DNA from: Rhynchosporium graminicola
Lineage: Eukaryota; Ascomycota; Leotiomycetes; Helotiales; Ploettnerulaceae
Reading direction: 5' to 3'
NCBI GenBank assembly: GCA_900074885.1
Contig: FJUW01000058.1
Location: 1 to 31,641 of the forward strand
Length of the DNA stretch: 31,641 nucleotides
Position numbers and translations under genes: made by a program. This document shows, one piece after another, positions 9,090 through 19,924 of the stretch; the stretch's first letter is position 1; each line of letters starts with the position of its first letter. A model generated the notes under the pieces. It saw only the letters and a list, made by a program, of their open reading frames with translations. It was not told where the DNA came from and made no database searches.

Positions 9090-11000
9090 ATAAACGTAAT
9101 CCTTTAAAATACTTTCGGAATATTTACTCTTATCGACGAAAGCTATTAGTATTATACTATAATTAATAAAGACTTAGCGAGTAGTCTTAGTCTCCGCTAT
9201 ATTAGTAATAAGACCTATAAAGTAAAAGGCGTATCTAAATCACTAAGAGATACGAAGATAGAAGAAGTTATATCTTTCTAAATAGATATTATAAGATATA
9301 AGTAATCGATCTACGTGTATATTATCGCTAACTTATCCTTCCTAATTATACTAGGAAATCCTTAGAAAGCGAATAATAAAGTACGAACTACGCTAGAAAA
9401 GTATTAGTTCTACTATAGCGTAGCACGACGATAGATATTAGAGGGGCGTAGTTATAAGAGTCGCGAAGACTCGTGGCCCTCGTATATAATAGACTTCGGT
9501 ATATTAATAATAGTTACTATAGTATCGCTAGATAATATCAAAAAGGTAATATCGAAGAAAGTAGAGTTAATAATAAATAAACTTAAAAAGCTTCTTCTAT
9601 TAGAGCTTAAGGATATAGCTCTGCTATTTTCCTAACGGGAAGCGAATAAGCTAGTATCTTATCGCTTAAGAATTAACTACTAGATCGGAATCCGTAAGTA
9701 ACCTGACGGATCCCGGCTAGTACTACTATAGGGACTACTATATAGTATATCGAAGGACGAACTCCTAGTACTAAGGAAATCGCTAAACGACTTATTAGAA
9801 AAAGGATATATTCGAGAGAGTATATTAGAAGCTTTAGTACTTATCCTTTTTATAAGGAAACCCGGGGGAGGCTTACGCTTCTATTATAATTACTAAGTAT
9901 TAAACGTAATTATAACGCTAGATCAGTACCCCTTATTACTTATACCGGAGACCTTTTATTCTCTTATAAGGTCTAAGTAGTTAACTAAAGTAGATATTAT
10001 TTTAGCTTTTCATAAGATTCGAATAGCTAAAAGCTACGAAAATAAAATAGCTTTCTATACTTACTTTAGTCTATTTAAGTAGCTTATATATCCGTTCGGT
10101 TTATTAAGAGTACCGGCTACTTTCTAGCGGTATATTAATAGTTTACTACAGAAAGAACTCAGCGAATACGTATCTGCGTATATAAATAATATTATCGTGT
10201 TTTCTAACAGATCGAGAGATAATTATATAGTAAAGGTATAAACTATACTCTAGAAGCTTTAGGATAGAAGCTTATTCCTCGATATCAAGAAGAGCGAGTT
10301 CGCTAAGAAGATAATTAAATACTTAGGATTTATTATATATACTAATAGAAAAAGAGTAAGACTTAACCTAGAAAAAGTAGAAGTAATCAAAAACTAGAAA
10401 TTACTTATAATAATAAAAGAAGTTAGATAATTCAATAGGTTTACTAACTTTTATAGGAGGTTTATACCGAACTACTTAAAGATAGCTAAACCCTTAACTA
10501 CGCTTACTAGTAAAGGAACGCTATTCTCCTAGGGAAAACAAGAGAAGGAAGCGTTCTAGACCTTAAAGAAGAAATTTATAAAAGCGCTTATAATAGTATA
10601 ATAGGACCTAGAAGCGCTTATATTCTTAGAAACTAATTATAGTAGGTTTATATTAGGAGGCGCGCTTCTATAAGAAAAGAATAGAGTCCTTCGCCTTATT
10701 AGGTTCTTCTCGCGGAAGCTAAATAAGGCCGAAATTAACTACGATATCCACGATAAAAAAATACTTATAGTAATATCTAGCTTAAAGTTCTAGGCCTTCG
10801 AGCTAAAGTTAATATACTTCTTTATAATTTAGATAAACTATAAGAACTTAGAATATTTTATAATAAAGAGATAATTATTAGAATAATAGATACGCTAATA
10901 TAAGACTTTAGCTATATTCTAGTTCTCCTTAGTATTCCGCCTAGGGAGCGAAATAACTATTCCGGACGCCTTATCGCGAAAGAAGTAAGATACGTTAAGT
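9090..11000 (+). pseudogene. Gypsy protease, reverse transcriptase and RNase H remnant (element D)
   Basis: The protease part (about 9120-9400) has a FTLIDDESY-like start, where a D-S/T-G type site is expected, and FLIILGNP near 9340. Reverse transcriptase follows (about 9680-10400): LLEKGYIRESI, KPGGGLRFYYNY, LTKVDIILAFHKIRIA, LIYPFGLLRVPATF and the active-site box read as YINNIIVFSN (about 10180-10210). The family has YxDD there; both Asp are now Asn. A FTNFYRRFIPNYLKIAKPLT linker near 10440 and RNase H (about 10590-10960; FFSRKLNKAEINYDI) follow, ending with IPDALSRKK. This protein would copy element RNA into DNA; the copy is inactive. Confidence 0.88.
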
Positions 11001-12970
11001 AAGGATAATAAAAGGTCTTAATTCCGTAGATTTCTTAAACCGGATTCTGTAAAAGACTAGCTAGCACTTAATAGGGAGTTAGTAGGAGTAGTTATTACTA
11101 CTATAGTATTAGACTTCCTAGCGATATAATTTAATACGATAATAGCTCTAGTTACTATAGCACTAGATACTCTAGTAATATAATCTGATATAATACCTCT
11201 TACTAATTAGTCGGACTCCGAGGGACCCTTTTAGAATAAATAGCTAAACGAATACTAGGAAAAGGCGATCGAAAACAATATAATATATAAAACTATACTC
11301 TATATTATTTAGAGCGGAGCTTAGTCTTTACCTCGCGAGATAAAGCTTAAAGTGCAGATAAGAGATTATAGTATCGATACGAAAGGAAGACTATATTATC
11401 AAAGTAAATTATAAGTACTAAGAACTATATATTATATAGACTCCGCGGAAGAAATAGTAAGGGATAATATATTAAGAACGAAGTTAATCTAGTCCGTTTA
11501 CAATATACTAGTATATAAGTATCCCGGTAAGGACTCTATCGCTTTTATATTAGGAAAGTAATTCTACTAGCTTTTATAATCGAAGTATATCTGATAATTC
11601 CTAAGGAACTATAACTACTATAGAAGAAATAAGATATAAAGAGAATATAAATATAGACTCCTTCGACTACTATTAGTACCTAACTAATTCTTCTAGGAGA
11701 TCTTAATAGACTTTATAACTGATTTACTAAACTCTTAAGAGAACTAATACCTTTAGGTAATTAAGAATAGATTAAGTAAGTCTATCGTATTAGAGGCGAT
11801 ACTTAGTATAAAAGCAGAGGAGTACGCAGAGAGGTTTATAGATTACTAGGTACGTTACTATAGTATACTAAGAGCTATTATAAGTAATAGAGGAACGAAT
11901 TAGATAAGTATATTCTAGAAGATATTTTATCGACTTTTAGGTATATACTAGAGATTAAGCTTTATATATTATCTATAAATAGATAGAAGCTTAAAGAGAC
12001 TAAATTAAGAGATATAAGCTTATTTACGAAATTTTATTAATTAAGAGTAATCGGACTAGAAGAAGTAGCTTCCTATAGTATAACTCGCGTTAAATAGCTA
12101 ATATTAAGCGGGACTCGAGATAAGTCTATTCTTCGTAATATATAGCTACGAAGCGCTATTTCCTATATTATTAGAACCGAAGACTAAGGAAAATACTAAA
12201 CTTAGGTCGAGTAAAAGAGCTAGAGCTTTTATTATAAAGATAAAGAATATTACTAAGTTATACTAAGTAAATATAGCTAAAGCCGCGCAGAAACAGAAGG
12301 ATAATACTAATAAAACTAGGACTCTAGTACTAGTCTACTAGAAAGGCGATAAGATATAGCTAGACCTATATAACTACTAAACGGACTATCCGAAGAGGAG
12401 CTTAAATACTAAATATACTAAATATAATATAGAAGAAGTACTTTTGCTATTATCTATACGATTATCTAAGATCCCCGGGAATATTTACTTAGTATTTTAT
12501 ACGGATTTACTATAACCTACTAGTAATAACCTCTTAATAAGGTAAGAGACTAATAATAAATAACTAGATCTAGTCCTTTTTAAGATATATAAAGAGTTTT
12601 TAGTAGAATAGATCTTTTATATAAGAGATAAGAAAAGAGGAAGAGGAAAGTTTAGAGAAATACTTATAAAATAATTAAGTTACTATAAACTAATATAAGA
12701 ACCCTTAGAAAACTTAGTAGACTTCGTAGCCTTAGATAAATACGAGCTAAAGTATAAGAATATTAATATATATAATAGACCCTTATCTAAATAGGAAAAG
12801 AAAACGAAAAGAGGAAATCGAAACTCCGAGTAGAAGAAAGCGGACCCTAGGGGAAATAATAAGGAAAGAGTAGTTTATAAGAATAAAAAGAGAGAGGAGA
12901 ATTTCCGATATAATTTAGTCGGGATCCGGGCGTTTTCTAATAGAAAGAGTTATATTTTTATAAAAAAATA
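11001..12970 (+). pseudogene. Gypsy integrase remnant with long charged tail (element D)
   Basis: After a linker (about 11000-11380) comes the zinc-binding region with RDYSIDTKGRLYY-like sequence, then the core: ILIDFITDLLNS (about 11700; first acidic residue), AIISNRGTN (about 11875; Asp to Asn at the DRG position) and LKRLN (about 11990) in the place of the TERxNQ block. LALNS, SLFFVIYSYEALFP and a barrel region LVLVY-stop-KGDKI-stop-LDL (about 12330) follow. The end (about 12750-12970) is very rich in Lys and Arg. Integrase inserts the cDNA. No clear chromodomain was seen, although a fragment near 12570-12640 could be one. Inactive through stops and the changed catalytic residue. Confidence 0.8.
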
Positions 12971-13887
12971 AAAAAAAGAAAAGTAAAAGAAGATTAATTT
13001 TAGGATTTAGTTTTAGATTTTCAAATTCTTAAGAGATAATAGTACGAAAAAGATACGTATTCCGCTATATTTCCTACGAAATCCTTAGGAGGCTCAGCGG
13101 AGTCCTAAAACGAGAGCTAGAAGTACTCTACTAGTACTAAAAGGAGGGTAAGCTAACTAAAAATAAGCAGAGTCTAATAATTACTTATATTTAACTCTAT
13201 TAGATAATAATAGTAATAATAGAAGTAATAATCTCGGAAGCTAAAGGACTATAAAATATTAATTACTAATGAAAAGTAAGCGAGAACTAACTAAACTTAC
13301 GCGGAGAGAAGACTAGAGGATTAGAGGAGCTTAAGAGCTTTCTAAGCCTTTAATACCTTAATAAGATTAGTATAAGTATTATTTCTATATAGAGCGTAAG
13401 GCAACGAAAAACAAGCGGAGTATAGTACTTACTTATTAGTATTAGCGGAATAGATCTAGATAGAGTAAGCGATATAAGAGATTTAAGGACTATTATATAA
13501 GCTAACTATTTTTATACGGAATCCGAGAAAGACTTATAAGTTCTCGTAATTCTTTTTTCTATCCTTATAATAGATATAAGATCGAGACCGATTCGACTAA
13601 GTTCGTTAGGATACTATCCGAGAACGGGCGGAGTATAGTACTTATAGCTTAGTCGATATAATTAGAGCCCGAGAGGGTATAAGCGATATAGTAAATAATA
13701 AGAGATATCTAACTCCGCTAGTTTTAGCGCGGACCCCGATAGTATAATAGCGGGATATTTAATATATATTTTTTCTCTTTTAATAGAAGGAGAGAGAGGG
13801 ACTTATCTTACTATATTTATTATTATTATATAAAAGAAGAAAGAGAAGTCTGAAAAAGTAAAAGGTCTCTTCTTTTATAACGTTTTA
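12971..13887. other. 3' internal region of element D, no gene assigned
   Basis: Several hundred bases between pol and 3' LTR. Some stretches on either strand can be read through stops, but no family is recognisable. The 17-base word gcggagtatagtactta occurs twice (13415-13431 and 13628-13644). By comparison with elements A and G an extra ORF might be expected here, but the sequence does not show a convincing one. Confidence 0.4.
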
Positions 13888-14062
13888 GCCGGATCGAGCG
13901 ATAATAAGAGCGGAGCGCTAGCCTAATATAGCGGGATAATAATAAAGGAAGCGAACGATAATAGGAGGAAGTATAATAATAGCCAGATCGAGCGATAATA
14001 GGAGAGGAGCGCTAGCCTAATATAGCAGGATAATAATAAAGGAAGTAAACGATAATAATAGC
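13888..14062 (+). repeat. Tandem repeat, 94-bp unit, about 1.9 copies (element D)
   Basis: Copy one starts at gccggatcgagcg (13888) and copy two at gccagatcgagcg (13982); the second copy ends near 14062. Differences are single-base changes such as aagagcggagc / ggagaggagc and gcgggat / gcaggat. Tandem repeats just inside the 3' LTR are common in large Gypsy elements. Confidence 0.8.
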
Positions 14063-14161
14063 ACGCCTAACGCTTAGTAAGGGAACGCGGTTACTAACTA
14101 TAGGAAGGTTCTACGACTATTTATTATTAGTCTCCGCTAGAAAACAAGCGGGAGGAGGAGA

Positions 14162-14348
14162 GTAATATAAGAGTTAAGCCCTTAGGTTATAGTACTAGTA
14201 TTACTAGCACGACTCGCTAACTAAGGCTCAGTTAAGCCTTAGTACTACGCACCTTTTCTTATAGCTTCCGGTTAGATTCTTACTCTCTCCTTATCGAACT
14301 TATTAAATACTACTATAAACCCTCGTGTATATATTATTCACCCGTGAC
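14162..14348 (+). repeat. Probable 3' LTR of element D
   Basis: A purine-rich run gcgggaggaggagag ends at 14161 and fits a polypurine tract. The following 187 bases end with cacccgtgaca, and downstream the minus-strand pol of element C resumes within about 50 bases. No second copy was found in the window, so the call rests on these ends alone. Confidence 0.5.
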
Positions 14349-14399
14349 ACCTCAGAATTATAGTTTACCCGCTTCTAATAGTAAGTACTCTGATATTAA

Positions 14400-16830
14400 T
14401 ATTTTTAACTTTAGTATAATAGGGAATACGCGCTGCTTATTGCGTATTACCTTAGCTACTCCCTAGTATATACTATTAGCTTATTCTGCTTATAACTAGA
14501 GTTCCTTAAGTAGCGTAGAGATAGCAGTAGTAGTATTATTATCCGAGGCGGCTTTATTAACTATTTCAGGTTCTTTAACTTATAGGGATTTATTCTATAG
14601 TTAGGAGGCTTCTTCTTCTTCCTAGCGTCTTCGATCTTATTATATCGTAACCGGAGCTACTACTAATATCTCTTATAGTAGTAGTAGTTCTTATAATACT
14701 TTCGGCTTAATCAGTTAGACTAACTAGTACTAGAGTCGTTTATCTTCTATACTATAGGGTATATCTTATTCTTGTTATAAAAGTATATCTACGTGTTCGT
14801 TTTCTTTTCCTAGGATATAACTAATCGTATAGTTAAACTATAAGAGAAATAATAACTATTATATTTACTATTCTGTAAGCTATCGAGCTATTATAAAATA
14901 CTCGAGGTTCTTATAATCAGTACGAATATGGAATTCTTATATACTTTTCAATTCGTACTACTATTCCTTAAGGTAATATATAATTACTAATATTTCCTTA
15001 TCGTAGATTTCGTAGTTATATTCCGCTAAGGCGTTTTTCTTCGAGAAGAATACGTAAGGTTATAAATATCCTTAGTCGTCGAATTATATAAGTACCCCTC
15101 TTACTACTTATCTAGAGAAGTCTATTTCGAGTATTATTTCTTAGTCGGGGTTAAACTACGCTAGCGCAGGTCTAGTAGTAAATATATCTTTTAGCTTCTT
15201 AAACGCTTTATCTGCGGCTTCGTCCTACTACTATAGTTAGTTCTTATAAGTAAGCTATATTAGTAGTAGTATAATCTTCGAGTAATCCTTAATAAACGTC
15301 CGATAGAAATTCGCAAATCCTAAGAAGCTTCGTACTCCTTTTACTAAGGTCGGGAGTTCCTATTCTGGAATCGCTTATATTTTCTTAGAGTCTATTTAAA
15401 TACTCTTCTTTATATCGATTACGAACCTAAAGTATTTCGTTGTTTACATTTCGAATTCGCACTTATCGATATCGAGTTATAGTCTAGCCTCGCGTAGCCT
15501 TATTATAACTTTCGCTACTTGTTTTCAGTAGTAGTAGTAGTTACTATTTATATAGATTAGGATATTATTAATATAAGCAGAATAGAATTCGTCTAAGTAA
15601 TCGTATAAAGCTTAATTAATATATTATTAAAATGTACTTAGGGTATTCGCGAGTCTAAAAGGAGTTACTAACTACTTGTATAGACTATATCTCGTGCGAA
15701 AAGCTATCTTCTATTCGTTGCTAGTAGTAATACGTATCTTATAGAATATAGTAATAATATCTAGTTTTATAAACTATCTTACTTTCCTTATATTCTAGAG
15801 AGTCTTATAGATCAGTAGTAGTAGGTATCGATCTTTTTTTATAATTCGATTCAACCTATAGTAGTTAACGCAGAATCGTAAGCTACCTCCTAGTTTCTTT
15901 ACGAATAGGATAGAGGCAGTAATAGGCGAGTTACTAACTCGAATAAATCCTTTATCGAGTAGCTTCGTAAGGGTCTTCTATAGTACTAAGAGTTTATCGC
16001 GAGACATATTATATAAGGGGCCTTATAGTACTATAGGTTCTTTACTATTGTATTACTCGAGTTCGATCTTATAGTTAATTCTAGGACCTCGTAGTAGTAG
16101 TAGTACGTCTGCCTTCTTATTATCGTATAAGTCGAAGTACTCGTATAGCTAATTAGGAAGTTTTATTCGCAAGTTAGTCTTTATCTTTAGTATAAGCGCC
16201 TTTTAGATATCTGCTATACTTACTATAAATACTTATATCTTCTTACGTAGTCGTCCTCGAGTAAGTCTATTAAATACTATTACTAATACTGCGAAGCAGT
16301 CTAGCTCGTAGTCCGGCTCCTATACTCAGTTACATAGGCTTATAGCAGTAGTATTAATATAGTATTATAACTTTAGTACGATTATATGTATATTGTTTTT
16401 CTTAAACTATAGTAGTCCTAAAATCAGATCGTAGTCTTCTAGGCGTAATACTACGTAGAAGAAAGCCTTAGCTTCCTTATGCCTGTCGATATCTATTTCG
16501 ATAACTACTACTTCTGTAATAGGACTTCTCTCCCCTTCGAACGAACTTATCTTAATAAGAGAAATAAGGAAACGCTAGAGGCGGTAGCGAGTAATAAAGT
16601 AGGAATTAATAATACTATATAAAAAGCACTTAGTATTAAGTAGAGTTTTAGCGTAATACTCTTTATTAACTATTATAGATACTAAGAAAGGAGCCCTATT
16701 TATTATATCCTTAAACTAATCCTAAGCTTCTATTACTACTACTTAATTAACCTTCTTCTGCTTCTATTAGCGATTTTCAGTAGAAGCTATTCTTTTCCCG
16801 AGCTCTCTAACTCGGAGCTCGACTCGTCTA
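14400..16830 (-). pseudogene. Gypsy protease, reverse transcriptase and RNase H remnant (element C)
   Basis: Read on the minus strand from right to left: a protease region (about 16560-16250) with ITEVVVIEID and EDYDLILGL, the second matching the YDLILGLPW motif of retrotransposon proteases; reverse transcriptase (about 16000-15300) with [57 protein letters not shown] and an active site read as YINNILIYIN (about 15560); the linker [19 protein letters not shown] (about 15290); and RNase H (about 15150-14880) with FFSKKNALAEYNYEIYDKE and ILTDYKNLEYFI. From 14850 to 14400 a linker precedes the missing integrase. The YxDD box has become YxNN. Element D starts where integrase should begin. Confidence 0.87.
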
Positions 16831-18136
16831 TCTCGACTACTTTTATCTTCGACTTCTTTATCTTTATCTTAGCTACTACTATATAGCCTCTCTTCTTCTC
16901 GGTTTTAGCTAGCTTTATATAGTAGTTATAGACTATATATCTATCTTATCCGTAGCGGAAGTAAAGTCGTTTAGATTTCCGTCTTTCGATCTCAGTAGGA
17001 CTTACTTATCGCGGTTCTTTCTTTATTATCGTAGCTATAATAATAGTAGGAGTTACTTCCTACTCTATCAGGTCTACTATATATCGATCCGCCTTAGGGG
17101 ACTATCCTCGTGCTTACTTATATCGGTCTATTCTAGCTAATAGCTCTTTAACTTCAGTTAGCTAGTTGCTAACTATTCGTAGTTATAAATAGTACTTTTT
17201 ATACGACTATTCCTCTTTTGTTCCGACTATACTATAGACTAAAGCAGTAGTAATAGTAGCCTTCAGGTAACCCTTCTTAATTACGTCTACTTAGTCCTAT
17301 CTCTCTGCTTCGAGGATCAGCTGATTGAAATTGTTAAGGAACTCGTTCAAAGGATAAGCTCCTTACTTAATCTTATTTAGTTAGCTTATAGCTTTCTACT
17401 AGTAATAAGGGTCACGAAAGGCAGTAGCTATCTATTAGAATAGCCCCTCGATTATTAACTGCCCTTACCTCTAAGCGAAGCTTACCTAAGAGTAAATTCG
17501 TCCTATAGCCTCGCTTAAGAGATAGCTAAACGTATATTATATTCTTTCCCTCTTATTACTAATAGCAGTAGTATCGATCTCTAGCTTCGCTCGTAGGATA
17601 CCCTCGAATTGGGAGTATAAAGCTAGGTTAGTGCTATTAAACTTTTCGGGTTTCGGTATATATTACTTAGTTATCGTAAGTAGTTCTAGGGTTATTAATC
17701 GTATCGTATCGATAGGGGTCAGTACTACTAGTAGCACTAGTAGTATATTTCGTCGTGCTTCTATATCTTCGATCCTACCGGTTAAGGTAACAGTCGTATT
17801 TACTTATTATACTACTAGCTTAGTAACTTATTATCTTTATGCCTCGAAGGCATCTAGTAGCTACTAAGGGGGCTGTTCTTCTGCTATAGTGAACCGTATA
17901 TTCTAGCGTTATCGTAGTCGTAAGTAAAGCAGCCGGATCTACTATATATAGTCCGAGGCGTCTATCTCCGTATCGTAAGTATATATATAGTAATAGTAGG
18001 GCTAGGGTACTAACTTTCTTATATACTCGTAAGTAAGGCAACCGGATCTACTATATATAGTCCGAGGCGTCTATCTCCGTATCGTAGGTATACGTGTAGT
18101 AATAGTAGAGCTAGGGTACTAGCTTTCTTACGCATG
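16831..18136 (-). pseudogene. Gypsy gag remnant (element C)
   Basis: Minus-strand reading gives a capsid-like part (about 17480-17050) with GAYPLNEFLNNFNQLILEAE and VDVIKKGYLKATITTALVYS, then VTPTII. Near 16960 the sequence YFRY...RYIVYNYY fits a CCHC zinc knuckle after Cys/His to Tyr changes, followed by a Lys-rich and Ser/Glu-rich end. Upstream of about 17500 the frame is harder to follow and includes the 109-base tandem duplication. Gag would form the particle that packages element RNA. The start codon is not certain. Confidence 0.68.
17919..18136 (-). repeat. Tandem duplication, 109-bp unit, two copies (element C 5' region)
   Basis: The stretch starting cgtaagtaaagcagccgg (17919) is repeated from 18028 as cgtaagtaaggcaaccgg. 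Both copies contain ggatctactatatatagtcc and end with gctagggtactarctttctta. Differences seen are transitions such as cagc / caac. It lies about 70 bases from the 5' LTR, at the leader or the beginning of gag. Confidence 0.88.
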
Positions 18137-18207
18137 CGTATTATCCACTGCTCGAAAGCAGATCCTCCTTCGTTTAATTAAGAATATTAGAAATAAATTA
18201 ATTCTAA

Positions 18208-18424
18208 TATCATAGGGCGGATATAAAGTATATAATATAAAAGCTCGTCTGTATTATAAGGAGAATTAACTAAGGAGAGAAGAGAGGTATAGGAGTCTCC
18301 CTTCGAAGAAAAGGTAATACCTCGGCCGCTAGTAGCAGTAGTATCGGTACACGTATAACTATAAGTCAGGTACTAGCGTAGACGCCTCAGGCGTCGAGCA
18401 TACTAACGGGTGTAACCCGTCATA
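18208..18424 (-). repeat. 5' LTR of element C (right copy, 217 bp)
   Basis: Partner of 6917-7133, of the same length. It keeps CpA/TpG in different places from the left copy (for example ggtacacg and cgggtgtaacccgtcata), so the two copies were mutated independently. Confidence 0.92.
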
Positions 18425-18429
18425 CCTAA
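18425..18429 (+). repeat. Target-site duplication of element C, right copy (CCTAA)
   Basis: The same five bases as at 6912-6916. Joining the flanks through one copy restores the helicase reading frame. Confidence 0.9.
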
Positions 18430-19082
18430 GATTATCCGCTAGAACCTATAAATCGTAATCGTACTACAGGTATAAGAAGACTAAAGGGTAGCTTATTTAT
18501 TAATAGAGAGTATAAGCTAAATCGTTATAGAATTATAACTTATATTTCTCCTAGATAGCTTACGGGTCTATAATCTCTTATATCATTAAGCTAGTTAAGA
18601 ATAAAGTCTATAAACCGCATATAATCGTAAATAAAATAGCCTTATTAAAGCACTTGTATTATTCGCGGTTATTCTTAGCTAACTTACGTATAATATAAGC
18701 CGCTTAATATATCTTATATATAGTACTTTAGTAATCGTAAAGCTCTTTATATAACTTAACTTAACGAATAGTAATAAGAAGTAACTATAAATAGAACTAG
18801 GGCCCTATAAGAGAGCTATAATAATATATATAGCTAATATAGTAATCGCCTCTCTTCTAGTAGGTCCAGACTTTCGTACTCTTATTCTAGATAAAATAGG
18901 CCGGAAACTTAGAGTATAAGTATAGGATATTATTAGGGTTCTCTGTATTAAACCGAAAGTAGCTTATTAAAGGAGATATAGCGGACTCTTTATAGACTGC
19001 TAACTCCTCTGCTAAGAGTCTATCCGGGAAGTAAACGGGCTATATACCTTTTAGATAGACTGGAAGTTATATAATAAGTAGC
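18425..19082 (-). pseudogene. Helitron helicase, N-terminal piece (element B)
   Basis: Reading leftwards from 19082 through stops gives the region that precedes the ATPase in Helitron-like helicases of fungi: blocks resembling FPAYFI-stop-NKSTKV, then a FYL-stop-LLL block, FNKAILFTIICGL and a terminal stretch ending ...VLADNLR. Such helicases unwind DNA during rolling-circle transposition. The piece stops at 18429, where the CCTAA target site of element C begins, and the frame continues in phase at 6916 (ADNLR then DI-stop-VSLSNYSLKPYT). Its right end is cut by the LTR of element E. Stops sit at expected Trp/Gln positions, as for RIP. Confidence 0.72.
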
Positions 19083-19898
19083 TATTATGACAGCGCATGG
19101 TATACGTGGCAGATACGGGCCAGTATCGGTGCCTTAGGCATACCCTCCTTATATATATAGAAGGTGCAGACTCCTTCAGAGCTCTGTATCTTTCTGTTTC
19201 CTTCGTACTAGACTATATAAGATCGCTCTTAGCCTCCCTACTTNNNNNNNNNNNNNNNNNNNNNNNNNNNNNNNNNNNNNNNNNNNNNNNNNNNNNNNNN
19301 NNNNNNNNNNNNNNNNNNNNNNNNNNNNNNNNNNNNNNNNNNNNNNNNNNNNNNNNNNNNNNNNNNNNNNNNNNNNNNNNNNNNNNNNNNNNNNNNNNNN
19401 NNNNNNNNNNNNNNNNNNNNNNNNNNNNNNNNNNNNNNNNNNNNNNNNNNNNNNNNNNNNNNNNNNNNNNNNNNNNNNNNNNNNNNNNNNNNNNNNNNNN
19501 NNNNNNNNNNNNNNNNNNNNNNNNNNNNNNNNNNNNNNNNNNNNNNNNNNNNNNNNNNNNNNNNNNNNNNNNNNNNNNNNNNNNNNNNNNNNNNNNNNNN
19601 NNNNNNNNNNNNNNNNNNNNNNNNNNNNNNNNNNNNNNNNNNNNNNNNNNNNNNNNNNNNNNNNNNNNNNNNNNNNNNNNNNNNNNNNNNNNNNNNNNNN
19701 NNNNNNNNNNGTATACGTGGCAGATACGGGCCAGTATCGGTGCCTTAGGCATACCCTCCTTATATATATAGAAGGTGCAGACTCCTTCAGAGCTCTATAT
19801 CTTTCTGTTTCCTTCGTACTAGACTATATAAGATCGCTCTTAGCCTCCCTACTTGTTTATTCTTACTTATATACCGCCTTAAGTCTTATATCGTTATA
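19083..19898 (+). repeat. 5' LTR of element E, containing an assembly gap
   Basis: It starts tattatgacag and ends atcgttata. Bases 19097-19243 recur, with one difference, at 19711-19857 on the other side of the gap. If the gap is an assembly artefact, the real LTR would be about 202 bp (19083-19096 joined to 19711-19898). A TATA-like run lies at 19761-19770. The last ~90 bases match the LTR of element A closely. Confidence 0.7.
19244..19710. other. Assembly gap (467 N)
   Basis: An unbroken run of N. The frames that appear to run through it are not real genes. Confidence 1.
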
Positions 19899-19924
19899 TT
19901 AAACAGAAAGATTAAAACCGCCGG

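Larger units (their letters stand above)
8000..14348 (+). mobile_element. Element D: Gypsy LTR retrotransposon, plus strand, inside element C
   Basis: A full plus-strand series gag, protease, reverse transcriptase, RNase H, integrase runs from about 8030 to 12960, followed by a noncoding part with a tandem repeat and a probable 3' LTR. The right edge is placed at the end of cacccgtgaca (14348), which has a TG...CA-type end. I found no 5' LTR near 8000 and no duplication, so the left edge is approximate and the element may be 5' truncated. Element C's pol stops at both of its edges. Confidence 0.72.
6917..18424 (-). mobile_element. Element C: Gypsy LTR retrotransposon, minus strand, with element D inside
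   Basis: It is bounded by two 217-bp LTRs in the same direction and a CCTAA duplication. Orientation follows from coding: gag lies next to the right LTR, then protease, reverse transcriptase and RNase H run leftwards, and integrase plus chromodomain lie next to the left LTR with a polypurine tract between. The middle is occupied by the plus-strand element D, so the total of about 11.5 kb is much longer than a usual element. Confidence 0.88.
5300..19082 (-). mobile_element. Element B: Helitron-type element, minus strand, split by element C and cut by element E
   Basis: Two pieces of a single minus-strand Pif1-type helicase gene flank element C. Helitron transposase normally joins an HUH Rep domain to such a helicase; the Rep part would lie to the right of 19082, where element E begins, and is not in the window. 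The likely 3' end is the hairpin at 5308-5323, about 60 bases after the end of the helicase reading frame. Because two other elements interrupt it, this is the oldest layer of the right-hand nest. Confidence 0.75.

Noticed and set aside
17631..17867. A 78-codon plus-strand frame inside element C
   Set aside because: It lies opposite the minus-strand gag; composition is Ser/Thr/Val/Tyr-rich as expected from an opposite strand. Shadow.
17820..18041. A 73-codon minus-strand frame near the 5' LTR of element C
   Set aside because: It is largely the 109-base tandem duplication read in a chance phase; I could not link it to the gag frame, so I did not call it a separate gene.
19097..19902. Frames crossing or flanking the N run
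   Set aside because: They consist of LTR sequence and undetermined bases.
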